NCBI GenBank assembly: GCA_015039315.1
Contig: WIDE01000024.1
Location: forward strand, 298,281-362,280
DNA: 64,000 nt
Reading direction: 5' to 3'
From: Clavulina sp. PMI_390
Lineage: Eukaryota > Basidiomycota > Agaricomycetes > Cantharellales > Hydnaceae
Shown: positions 25,501-35,600 of the stretch, piece after piece
Layout of the letters: every line of letters starts with the position of its first letter
Numbering within the stretch: position 1 is the first letter of the stretch
The notes under the pieces: model-generated
What the model was told of the DNA's origin: nothing
Databases searched by the model: none
Seen by the model: only the letters and a program-made list of their open reading frames with translations
Translations under genes and position numbers: made by a program

Positions 25501-25890
25501 TTCCTCTGGGGTGAGGACAGCTCCACTGGCAGGCGCGTCTTCGCCAAAGGTCGACCAGATACTGTCCCGCCGAGATAGGGTCGCTTCGCGGGCGACCATA
25601 GAGGGCCTACGGTGGCTCTCTACATGAGGGGCGAACGATTGGCGACGACTGGGGGCTCGCGAGGATGCCGGAGTGGAGCGTGGGCTCGCAATGCCAAACG
25701 ACGAGGTGGGTGCAGCATGGCCCGCCTTATCGGTGAAGCTTTTAGACCTCGGGCGATCACCTTGCGAGAAGGACGCGATAGAGCCTTTGCTCGTTGTGCC
25801 CAAATCCGCTGGGGTGCTTGCCACTCCATCCTGTGGAGCTATCTGGGTGAGGGGCCGCAGAAACGATGGGCGGCCTTTGCGCGATGTCAT
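22530..25890 (-). CDS. Large TULIP/HAM1-like protein, candidate lipid binder
   Basis: About 1,000 residues in roughly six exons. N-terminus MTSRKGRPSFLRPLTQ is Ser/Arg-rich. A helical region follows (ALWKIANRLLGLFSIED, HARAVVEFSAIGTQLQALAA), spliced through AFRSLEPHDFDSFFEELSSS to further helices. Next comes a beta-rich segment near 24300-24500: FSYSFTGLRLHFPALVP, SLTLKGMHIVVKSAKYSITK, LDVPLEIDVDLSEEVPAVV. Alternating hydrophobic strands of this kind resemble the BPI/LBP-type (TULIP) fold of fungal HAM1-like proteins. The C-terminal 350 residues are disordered and Ser/Arg-rich with repeated RRxSM motifs that look like basophilic kinase sites. The gene is clear; the family call is tentative and structure prediction would settle it. 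Confidence 0.6.
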
Positions 25891-26360
25891 CTTTGTTCGT
25901 AGTGGTGGTCAGAAATGAAGAGGGTTGATAGTGGATTCGTTCCGTATAAGTAGAAACGGAGGAAAAGCAGAAGTTTGAGTTGTCGGCGTCGATGACCTCA
26001 TTGAATACTATTTAAGCGCTATGACAGCCTTACGTACATCGTTCTCAGGCTCGTCGTAAACCATCTTCCCTCAAATAGCCGGCCGCCACGCCGTGTTGGA
26101 GCACCACAGATGGAAGGGGATGAGTGATGTGGAGCATTCAGTGTGCGATATTGGATATGCCGCTGGCACCAACAAACCACGCTGCTCAATATGGGGAGAG
26201 TCGGGCAGCATTGATTGCCGGAATGGAGGCAATACTAGCATTCTATAAGTAGCCATGAATATTCACTCCCTCTGTGTTTTCCACCATGACTGCGAGACCC
26301 TCAGCACTGATTTAGGTAGGAAAAGACATTTACATAATAGTTAAGTACTCCAAACGAAAC
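25891..26360. other. Intergenic region between HAM1-like gene and MAD2
   Basis: About 470 bp, holding the promoter of the HAM1-like gene and the 3' end of MAD2. No tRNA or gene recognised. Confidence 0.5.
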
Positions 26361-27163
26361 TCAATCCTCGTCACGATATGCAACGGACAATCCAACTTTG
26401 TGATGCGGAGCGGTTAGACCCTTCATAGTGTCATGCTCGCCATCTTCTACCACATGAGAATGCGTAGTATCCCATCCCTCTGGTACCTCTGCACCATCCT
26501 TGACATAAACTAGAATATCAAACACCGTTTGTTTCTCAAGTGGCGGTAGGAACGTCGGGGTGATGATGTCCTTCATGACAGCACTTAATTCACGGTCCAT
26601 CTCAGCGTCGAGACGTTTTGCGATACTGGGAATTTCATTTATCACCAGGAGTGAGTGAGCCCTCGGAAGTATGCCAATGACCAGGGGATTCGCTGCACTC
26701 ACTTGGGATCGTTCATGCTAACATGGGGCTCGAATATCCATCGCTCAATAGTATGGCCGTCGTCAGCATCCATCACGACAACTACCACTTGCTTCACGAC
26801 CTCTTTCAGCAGCCAGTCTGTTTGGTGGAATCATTCAGTCAGATATTAGTCTGCAGCCTAGGGTTGGGAGCGTCGACCTCGCAAGCGTATAAGAGTAAGC
26901 TCAATATAGTCCTCTGTAGATGAGGGTAGAATAAGCGGGAGGTCCAGTCCAAAACGCTTCTCGACATAGAATTCCTCATCTGGATAAACTCCTCGGTGGA
27001 GGAGAATGCTGCACAACACACATAACACTTAGTGATTATCGATGTTTGCGAAGGGGCTAGTAGCTGCCCACCCATTTATTGCGTATTTAAGGAGTTCCAG
27101 TACATGGGATATTGATCCACGAAGTGATATTGTGTTGTCAGAGTCTACCTCCATAGAGTTCAT
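26361..27163 (-). CDS. MAD2: Spindle-assembly checkpoint protein MAD2 (HORMA domain)
   Basis: HORMA protein that binds Mad1 and Cdc20 and delays anaphase until kinetochores attach. Four exons. Exon 1 runs from ATG at 27163 (MNSMEVDSDNTISLRGSISH). Across the first intron the HORMA signature reads LLKYAINGILLHRGVYPDEE, continuing FYVEKRFGLDLPLIL and DYIELTLIRLRDWLLKEVV. Exon 3 gives GHTIERWIFEPHVSMNDP. The last exon gives IAKRLDAEMDRELSAVMKDI, then the safety-belt region ITPTFLPPLEKQTVFDILVY and the C-terminus HHKVGLSVAYRDED. Length about 215-225 residues, close to the family norm. An in-frame ATG three codons in (27154) could serve as an alternative start. Divergent from SMN with only 66 bp between starts. 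Confidence 0.92.
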
Positions 27164-27229
27164 CGTGAAATGGGAGAGCTGTGACTTTGCTGTCACCGCG
27201 TGACTCGAGGCAAGTCAACAATCCAGGCG
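27164..27229. promoter_or_regulatory. 66-bp bidirectional promoter, MAD2 / SMN
   Basis: Only 66 bp lie between the two start codons. The stretch contains an inverted repeat GTGAC-N6-GTCAC at 27181-27196 and another GTGAC at 27200-27204. With so little space, transcripts of the two genes must start almost at their ATGs, or the 5' leaders overlap. Confidence 0.55.
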
Positions 27230-28253
27230 ATGGCCAGCCGCGCTGTTCTTTCATACGATGATATCACTTCAACCTCTGGGATGGCATCTGGATCGGCTCC
27301 TACAGCCAACTCCAACGTTCCAGATGGTCCCCCTGCTAAGAAACCGCGATGGATGAAAACGGCGAAAGCCAACGGTCCAGCACCCAAGCACACTCGCATC
27401 TTTCAACAGCCACCTCATTGGGACTCTTCCATCGAGGAAGACTATGCAGAAGTGTCATATGATGCTGTCGAGCCATCTATCTCTGCTCCGTCTGTGTCTG
27501 CTCCTAGAGGTTCGGCGGCCTCTCAAGGTCCTTCGCAAAAAGTGCATCAGAAGTCTACAACCCAGGCGAAGGGCTTCAGCAAAGGAGGAACAAAGAAACA
27601 ATCCCAAAGCATCACCCTCTCTGATCCGAACATGTGGGATGATCGTAGTCTAGTTGACGCATGGGATGCCGCAAACGAAGAATACGAGGTTCGTCTTGTT
27701 CTATCTCGTTTTCATTGAAGGTAGCTGATCACATTCGCAGAGGATGCATGGCCCCGGGAAGAGCTGGAAGGATGAACCTTTGTATAAATCATCAGTGTAA
27801 GTTGTTGCAGCTCAATCTTACAACCTGCTTTGCACTAATCTCCATCCGCCTCGTTTTGATAGATGGTACGCCCCCAAATCCGCTGCTCCAAGTGCCGAAA
27901 CTACCGAAGACCAGGATGAGTATGCTGCCGAAGAAGTCGAGGATGCCGAAATGGATGATGAGCTGGGCTTCGACGAGACTTGGGACGGCGATATGGCTCA
28001 ACCCACCACCACCACCACAGGTCCTCAGCTCCCGGATCTGACTGCACTCGGGTTCGACGCGACCCAATACTCTACTCAAGAGATCTTCCAGCAAGCATTG
28101 AATTCAGCGTGGTGGCTGGGCTATTGGTCTGCAATGCACCAGGTCAAAGTAAGCTACAATCCATCTCTCGTCACTGATGTCGAACTATCCTAACCTCATC
28201 CACGCATCTTCTAGACCTCAGAAGATGTGGCTGAAGATGGTAAGGACGAATAG
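27230..28253 (+). CDS. SMN1: SMN (survival of motor neuron) homologue, snRNP assembly
   Basis: About 285 residues in four exons. The N-terminal half is disordered and ends in the Gemin2-binding-like motif NMWDDRSLVDAWDAANEEYE, matching the WDDxxLxxAxDxA pattern of SMN. It is spliced to RMHGPGKSWKDEPLYKSS and WYAPKSAAP. An acidic region leads to a C-terminal YG-box-like helix, ALNSAWWLGYWSAMHQ, the oligomerisation element. No Tudor domain is present between these parts, as in the fission-yeast protein. Known role: the SMN complex loads Sm rings onto spliceosomal snRNAs, fitting for this intron-rich genome. Two signature motifs at the two expected ends make the call good. The start is the first ATG in the frame. 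Confidence 0.8.
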
Positions 28254-28528
28254 TCTTGATGGGAAGTATTGATGCCCATGCAGTGGCCCGAAACCTACTC
28301 TTCGCTGGTGTCATATTATTCCCAGGTAGTGCTCGTGTATCTAATATGCTAGTCCTTATATATGATGGATGCTCCTTCCTTTCCTCTCAGGTTGGATTCT
28401 ACGAGAGCAAACTGCTGATGGGCCGAGGTCACAAAATGAGTCACAGTGTGCTCCTCTCACTTTCTGCGTTCTCGTTCTCCTGTCAATGGTTGTTCTGGGC
28501 AAGTGAGATTGTCGCCTAGAGCAGCACC
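28254..28528. other. Spacer between SMN and F-box-like gene 3
   Basis: About 275 bp with the SMN 3' end and the promoter of the next plus-strand gene. An 87-codon open frame here has no recognisable content. Confidence 0.4.
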
Positions 28529-29830
28529 ATGAGATCCACTCAGGCGATCCCCGTCGACATCCTCTTCTCCATTATCGATTGCTTAGAGGAAGCGAAGGAC
28601 CGAACTACTATGAAAGAGGTGGCTTTGGTCAATCGTGATGCATTAGGATATGTGAACAGATATATTTGGCGCGAGTTCTCTATCACGACATATCCGGCCA
28701 AGCCTCTCTTAACCCCCTTCATTTTACGCGAACGCTGTGCTGCCATCGTTAGGGACAAGCAGCGCGCAAGGTGCATCCGATCGCTATCTATGTCATTTCG
28801 ATACGCATTCGACACGTACATGTCTATCGTCACGGTCGGACACGCCGAAGCTGTCCCTGATAATGATGGAGTGTTCGTTCCTGTTTCGGAGGAAACCGAG
28901 CGTGGCCTGGAGCACCTGTTTGATGCAGTGGCAGCTGCGATTGCTGCGTGTTCCGAGCAACTAGAAACGTTATCTATATTCGGGCCATGGCATCTGAGCG
29001 ATCTAGGCAATGCTCTCGCCCGCCTTATCGAACGGGGTCCTGTCGATCTCACGCAGCCCCTCTCTTTCGCTGCCCCGAGAGCCACACACTCCAATGCGCA
29101 CCACTCCCCAACCATTTCCCCTCCGTTAGTATTCCCAAATCTCCAAACGATTAGCAGCACGTTGGCTGCATCCCACGGCGTCATGCCGTTCTTCATCAAT
29201 GCCTGCCCCGAGGTCCGCACGTGGAAGATCTCAGGACGCGGTGCTCTTCTCTGTATGGAGAATATCACTCCAGAACTTTTCCCGAAACTCGAATCGTTCG
29301 AGGGGCTATCCATGCATCTGCAAGATGTCACGACGGCACGAAAGATTCGGGAGGTGTCTATCATTAATGGCCTCGATACTGCAGCACCTTCCATTATGAA
29401 AGAGTTCTATGCAGGGCTCGCAGCGAGTGCTGTCCCAGTACTCGAGCTGAGTATCAACGTCACTATCTATCGGGAAGAAGACGGGAGAACTAATGACCGC
29501 AGGGTGCTTCGGCAGATCGCACGGGCTGCACCGAACCTGCAATACCTGGAAATATTTTCTCATGGGGAGTACGCGCGTTACGATTACGAGGCAATTGCCC
29601 GTGATCAGTATGCAGATAGTCTCGTTTGCTTTCGAGACCTGCGTGAATTCCATTGGTGGGATAAACGAGGTCATCACTATGGACCAAAGTTCCCTCAGGC
29701 CTGCTTTGAGCGAGTAGCATCGCTCCAAAGCGTCTACGTCAACAAAACTCAATACGACAGGCCCATGCAGGGGGTAAATGATGGAGCGGCTAGATTGTCG
29801 TCGCAGGTAGAAGAGTTGGAGATAAAATAA
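28529..29830 (+). CDS. F-box-like protein, gene 3
   Basis: 433-residue single-exon protein beginning MRSTQAIPVDILFSIIDCLE, followed by VALVNRDALGYVNRYIWREF. This is a diverged F-box-like helix set, the PxDILxxIxDxL form common in Agaricomycete proteins. The rest contains leucine-rich stretches (PNLQTISSTLAA, LFPKLESFEGLS, PNLQYLEIFSH) consistent with irregular LRR. It is not closely related to the tandem F-box pair at 11-14.5 kb. Its stop lies only 14 bp from the stop of the converging NDUFS4 gene. Function beyond possible Skp1 binding is unknown. Confidence 0.7.
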   Translation: MRSTQAIPVDILFSIIDCLEEAKDRTTMKEVALVNRDALGYVNRYIWREFSITTYPAKPLLTPFILRERCAAIVRDKQRARCIRSLSMSFRYAFDTYMSIVTVGHAEAVPDNDGVFVPVSEETERGLEHLFDAVAAAIAACSEQLETLSIFGPWHLSDLGNALARLIERGPVDLTQPLSFAAPRATHSNAHHSPTISPPLVFPNLQTISSTLAASHGVMPFFINACPEVRTWKISGRGALLCMENITPELFPKLESFEGLSMHLQDVTTARKIREVSIINGLDTAAPSIMKEFYAGLAASAVPVLELSINVTIYREEDGRTNDRRVLRQIARAAPNLQYLEIFSHGEYARYDYEAIARDQYADSLVCFRDLREFHWWDKRGHHYGPKFPQACFERVASLQSVYVNKTQYDRPMQGVNDGAARLSSQVEELEIK

Positions 29831-29844
29831 TGTATTGTGGATGT

Positions 29845-30593
29845 CTACTTCGTATGGGCGATACGAATCTTGCCGGGGTGATGTCTGTAGTTCTCGGCAT
29901 AGTTCTTGGGAGGAATGCGCTTTACAGTGGGCTGCTGAATGAAATAGTCCCAACCTATGGATTCGTCGGGTGACGTTAGCAAGGTCATTTGGGAGAGAGA
30001 TTGCAGAGTGAGTCACCTTGCTTCTCAGCGAAATGGATAGCATCTTCCTTTGTGTTGAAAGACACTCGTGTGCCTTGCATGTAATCGGCGCTGCAAAAGA
30101 TTTCATCATAGTTAGACCATTAGACTTTTGCAGGACAATACCAGCACTTACGAGCTCGCCCATCCCATGAGGGGATTCTCCCAGCGACCACCTCCTTGGA
30201 GAACATCGAAATCGATGCGCCATTTCTCTCCTTTGGCACCACCGGATTGCATGGTGTTTCGGGTGGGCTGGTAGATACGAACGGCGCGGTGCTGCAATTC
30301 ATCTACGTTGGAGGAAATAGCAAGTTGCTCAGAACAGAATGCCCTAGGTTTTTATGATGTGCCAAAGAAGAAGTCGTACGAGGTGCACCAGAAACAACCT
30401 CAGCCGTCACCAGGTCCTTGGAATCCTCCGCCACAAGATCCTTCGCTGTTTGGCCAGCAGGTGCAACTTCGGAGGAAGAGGAAGCAGAAGCATTGGAGCT
30501 TGCAAAGCGAGTGCCCAAAGGAGTAAACGAAGGCCTGAGAGATGCACGTAGGGACTGTGCTAGAGAGCCCCCTGTTCTCGAGAGCACAGACAT
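29845..30593 (-). CDS. NDUFS4: NADH:ubiquinone oxidoreductase 21-kDa subunit (NDUFS4)
   Basis: Accessory subunit of mitochondrial complex I. Start placed at the ATG giving MSVLSRTGGSLAQSLRASLR, which continues RPSFTPLGTRFASSNAS: an Arg/Ser-rich, acid-free mitochondrial presequence. A longer upstream open frame lacks an ATG. The mature part, over three or four exons, shows the family core: RAVRIYQPTRNTMQSGGAKG, KWRIDFDVLQGGGRWENPLM, GWASS spliced to ADYMQGTRVSFNTKEDAIHF, AEKQG spliced to WDYFIQQPTVKRIPPKNYAE, and the C-terminus HPGKIRIAHTK. The GGGRWENPLMGW and HPGK motifs are diagnostic. Divergent from the mitochondrial transcription factor gene and converging on F-box-like gene 3. Confidence 0.9.
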
Positions 30594-30862
30594 GATGGTC
30601 GGGTTGGGAGAAACAAGCGCCTGGCTGCTTTTGGAAAGGGAACCAAAGCTGGCCAAACATCCCTCGGCGCGTCCAACTCTAACCTTCTGAAAACGACACC
30701 CACATAAGATTTACTCACTCTTATTACTCTGACTGTCATAATTACGGGCTACAGACCCTCCCTCACCACGGTCTCAGCGTGTCATCATTCCTATCTTGCT
30801 CCAACCTGATTCGCCACAAGTAGCACCTCTACTTGAGTGGCCTGCCATCTGCAATTATCAGA
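30594..30862. promoter_or_regulatory. Divergent promoter, NDUFS4 / mtTFB
   Basis: 269 bp separate the starts of two genes for mitochondrial proteins. Both promoters must lie here. No specific factor site is recognised. Confidence 0.5.
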
Positions 30863-32400
30863 ATGCACCTCAACTCTGCTCTACGTCGTGTATCTCTCCG
30901 ACACCAAACCAGGTGTATTCCTATAAACCGTGTTTGCTCTCGTAGCATCACGGGACTGGCCCCACATCTGCCTCCCCTGCCTCCCATCAGCGAGTGGTCT
31001 CGAAGATTCCCCCGGACACATGTAGATGCTGCTGGTAGAGTGCGGCCATGGCTTGTGAATCCTTCATCACAGCTTAAAGCATTAAAACAATTCGGTCTTG
31101 ATGCCGTTGATGATGGAAATCCCAAAACCATTATAGAATTGTACCCAGGTGAGCATCTAATCTTATGATAGCCCCGCCAGTGAATAATAATTGTCGATTC
31201 TTCTGGTAGGTCCTGGTGTCATGAGTCGCGCCATTTTATCCCTGCCCAGGAGTGCAGTTCACCGACTCGTTATTATGGAAGATCATCCTCAATTCATACC
31301 ATACCTCGAGGTACGAATCCCCCGAGCCTTTCTTCATGTCCGGTTTGCTGCGGAGTTGTTAAATTCATGTGTAGGAACTCGCAGCAGCAGATGACCGTGT
31401 AGTACTGCTGAAGCAAAGTGGATATCTATGGGAATCATTCGAAGAAATCAAGAACAATGGCACTCTTGACCACATCCAACCGTATCTTGATGGGAGAAGT
31501 GAGTCATTTTCCCATCTCTAGCCGCGATGAGCGATCTTTTCACGTCCTATAGTACACCCCCAGCTTCGAGTCTTCAGTCAACTGCCCATTGGATCTGCTA
31601 CAGAGCAATTGGTGTCGCAATGGGTTCGTAATGTCCCAATACGCAGTTGGGTGTGGTCATATGGCCGCGTCCCCCTCCATTTCTTTGTTGATGACTGGGT
31701 TCACCACGTAAGTCGTTAAGAATCCCAAAACTTATGTGATGTTTACCAGATGTCCCGATTTCAGCGACTTACAGCGAAGCCCAAAGATACCTACTTCGGC
31801 AAGCTAACAATGTTAGCACAAGCGTTAGTGTCAATAACAAGCATACAGTCCGATTCTATCCTGTCGCCTTATCAAGACCACTGGTACCCCCAAGCTCGAG
31901 AAGGTGACACATTCCTCCAGCGAGCTCGGAAACCCGGGCATCCAATGGTGGGCATCACCATGGTCCCGCGTCATTGGGACGAACAACCGATCGTAGGATC
32001 TAAAATCGACCAATGGGACTTCGTATTACGGAGCGCCTTCGTCCTCAAAAAGAGCCCAATCAAGAAAGCGATGGCGTATGTTCTGTCTCGTATACAATTT
32101 GTTCAACTTGTGCTCATTCTTGAATATGCAGCGCGGTAGCACCGGGTGCAGCAGGTCTGCTGAATAAACCTGGGACCAAGCATATCAATCCCAAATCACC
32201 GGTTCACCAGTTGACTGTAGATGACTGGGCAGCAATCCTCAAGGAATTTGATGAATGGCCTTTCGCACCAACGGTATGTCGTCCCCTCATCATGGACTTA
32301 CCAACTCCTCCTGACAACGCACTGGACGTTACAGACCCTTGTACTTCCTGACGCAAGAGGATCCCGAGTCGGCAGTGGGTTCTTGGATGATACCACATAG
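30863..32400 (+). CDS. Mitochondrial transcription factor B (Mtf1-like, rRNA dimethylase fold)
   Basis: About 400 residues, seven exons. N-terminus MHLNSALRRVSLRHQTR is basic and presequence-like. SAM-fold motif I is TIIELYPG spliced to GPGVMSRAIL; motif II region is HRLVIMEDHPQFIPYLE. Later: PIRSWVWSYGRVPLHFFVDD, KLTMLAQALVSITSIQSDS, HPMVGITMVPRHWDE, and SPVHQLTVDDWAAILKEFDE near the C-terminus. This pattern is the KsgA/Dim1-related family, in the fungal Mtf1/mtTFB branch that partners the mitochondrial RNA polymerase in promoter melting. The canonical NPPY catalytic motif of active rRNA dimethylases is not obvious, fitting a transcription factor. Some uncertainty remains between mtTFB and a true mitochondrial rRNA dimethylase. 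Confidence 0.8.
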
Positions 32401-32677
32401 ATGTTACCGTATTATAATGGCGCCTTATTGCACTGTAGCCCACACACCCCATACAATCTTTAATTTGGAACCCAATCAGATAACCCACAGGCGTTTTTTC
32501 GGACGCTGAACTATCGATGAATACGCAAACACGAAACTACACAATAGCAATGCGAGGGTATATGGATATTTGACAAGGCGAAGAGCGCCTGATAATAGTG
32601 AGAATCGGTAGCTGCAACAGATGTAGAATAATAAACCAAAAAAAGGGTAACGGGCACACATCCAAAATCATCCAGTT
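32401..32677. other. Convergent 3' intergenic region
   Basis: About 277 bp between the stops of the mtTFB (+) and Sec7-GEF (-) genes. Nothing seen apart from 3' ends. Confidence 0.5.
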
Positions 32678-35600
32678 CTATCGGCCAGAATCAGCTCCAG
32701 CACGTCGATGCAATGTGCCAAACGGATTAGGAGTTATCGGTTCCTCCGCTTCCTGAATTGTTTCCTGTACGCTGAGGCTGGGCCGGACCCCAGACGCCCG
32801 TCGACCGAGAGTCTGAGGTGGAGTGGAGAGGGATGAAGGTGGCGCAGTGCTTTTAGCGGTGGAGGAGGAAGGGGTGGGCTTGAGAGCAACATCCTCATCC
32901 TCATCCTTCGGCTCTCGCAGTGCTCGCTCGAGGGCCCTATCGCCTCGACGTTTTAGGCGGAGATTCATTCCTTCTCTCAACGAATCAACGTAAGACTGGT
33001 ACTTGACGAGCTCGCTGAGGAGATATTGGGATTTCTGCTCCCAATTGTTCATTGCCTTGGTCGAGTTGTTTGACTTGGCTGCGAACTAGAGAGGAGGAGC
33101 ATCAGAGACTGTACATCATAACTCAAGATCATTAGGAGCTCACCAGGTCTTGCATCGGCCTTCGAAGTGCATTGTGCTTTTCAAGCTCTAGTTTTAGGTT
33201 GCCAACTTGCTTCTGGAGGGAGTCTAATTGAGTCTCCTCATCGTTCGTGCTTGCAATCGAAGGGTGCATGGGTGGCTTCCACTCGTGGATAAACATACGC
33301 TCAGCGGGCATGGATCCAAATAGCGTTGAGGCTTGTCGGCCTAGACGTCCACTACGTCCACTGCGGATACTCATGGAATCGGAATGATCACGACGGTAGA
33401 GAGAGGCATTGTCTGGAGCATCAGCCTCCGCAGGATTCTCCACACGGCTCCAACCGTACTCCATATTGGAGACGCCACCAGACAGCGGCTCTCGAGATTG
33501 TCGAGCAGCCCAATAGTTGCAAGTCGACACCCATTCTGATACCAGTTCCTCCGTTCCGGCTTGGAAGAAGTAAACAGCGCCGCTGGCAAGCGTCAAGACG
33601 AAGCAATATGGCCGCTGACGATTGTACCCGGGGGCAGGGAGAGCATGAGCTAGGGAGTGAGCTAGTGAAAACTCGCCAACCAAATTCGCGTTTGACTAGA
33701 GAAAAAGGGAGTGAGCAATCAACTTGACGAAAATAAATGAGGGACTTACGAGCCAATTTCCACCGCCGACGGAGGTGACAGCGGACGATGGGCCATTCTC
33801 GCCGAACGTGAACATGCTGAACTCTCCTTTGGAAATGACAACAAAGACATCCATCCAATTACGAGCCTTAGCTCGTCGTTTGGAGGTTTCCCAGAATTGT
33901 TTTCGACAAAGCATACCCTCCTTGGCCCACGGAGCGCCAAGCAATGCCAACTCCTCGTCACTGATACTGACGGAAGTGGAAACAGTGTCTGCGGAATGAT
34001 GACTGTGAGTATCATCTTCCTGAGCTTCCTTGATAATGGAATGAGAGAGATTCGACGCGAAGCCAAGGGTTGGAGCGTAGAACGTCGAGCTTGGAGTAAC
34101 GAGGTTCTAAATGAAAAGGTAAGCGATAAGATAAGGGTCTCCTGGAAGAAGAGACATACCTCTCCGATGGAAGTCGCAAAACTTGGGGACGGGCTGACTC
34201 GGCCATCACCACTAGGAGGGGGCTGAGTGGCAATGTTATTTTGCTGCGAGAGCAACGATGTCAGACCCCGCACGCTCCCACGTTTAAGGTTAGCCATTCT
34301 ATCATTGGGGCCATTGCGCATGCTTCCCTTCCGACCCAGACTAGAAGCGGGTCCGAGGCTGGTAGAGGCTCGTGCAGAGACAGGTTGAACAACCTGCTGT
34401 TTCTTGATTGCATCATAGACCTCCTAACGTATATTGATGATGGTTAGAATTGTTCGCTGTCAACAAGTGATGTTCGTACCTTGAGGAAGTTTTCCATTTC
34501 CTGCTCCCAAATTTTCCGAGTTGCACTTAGCTGGTCGCGGCTTCCTCGCCTCTCGGGCGACTCGAGATACCCATTTGAACCGTTCGTCTCTCCCTGGGGT
34601 AGGTTCAGAGAAACTCGGCTCGTGGTTGGAGAATCACTTCCAGCACTGCCTAGCTGAAGAGCAGACGAGGAGGCGCCTGCATGTTGCATGATGCCGCGCC
34701 AACTCGTCATGCTTCCGCTGCGGTTCTTGGGATGACGGCGGTAGTTTTGGGTCCTTGTTGTAGGCGGCGGACTGGATTCGTTTGGCGTTGTGCCTTCGAG
34801 GGTGCCTTCCTCCTCATCATCCAGCGAAGCGGCGGATAAAGTGGCAGCCGGCATGGAGTAGGGGCTCTCAGTTTCTGTTCGATTTAGGGAAGGTAGAACT
34901 GTGCCGAGCGTATTCTTTACAAATTGCGGGCGGGACATCCGATTGGAGATATCGGCAATATGCAGATCAGTATTCAGCAGCATGATTGAGTAGGTGAGGG
35001 CATGCACAACATCTGTGGGTGAGATTAGCAATAGATTGACAGTAAGGGAAGAGGTGGCGGCAGTGACGAACCTGCGCTGTGGTACAGTGGTGCGGGATTG
35101 CACTCCCAGAACCTTGCACTGAACTGCTGAAGGATGCGATCCACCTGTTGAGTCTCCGCGCGAAGAAACAGCTTCCCGCAAAGATGACTGAAAGAGAACA
35201 AGTAATTGAGAGATGATCCTAACCTCGCGTATGCTTGATGCTTACCGGAACGCGACATCGAGCCTGAGACCAGTGAAGTCAAAGTTGTCCATGTAATGCT
35301 TAACGGCACGTCGTTTCACATCATCGCTAGGTCGTTCAAGAAACACAAGCAGATCATTACAAGGAAGAGAAAGGAGGGCCAAAGAAAGGAGGCAAAACAT
35401 ACCGGCCACCTAACCACTCTGCCATCTTCTCGATCGACACGAATGACTCATCCTCCGCCCAGCACTTCTCTGCACATGTCTTGGCTCTCGCCTCCAACTC
35501 TTCTTCAGCTTCCTGCATAGCCTCTGGGCCAGTAGAACTGCTACCGTTGCCCGCAGCGCCAGCAGCTGCAGCCTGTGCCATCTTCGTCGAGCTCGGATAT

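Noticed and set aside
29306..30223. 305-codon minus-strand open frame overlapping F-box-like gene 3 and NDUFS4
   Set aside because: It runs through two well-supported genes, includes the introns of NDUFS4 and shows no recognisable domain.
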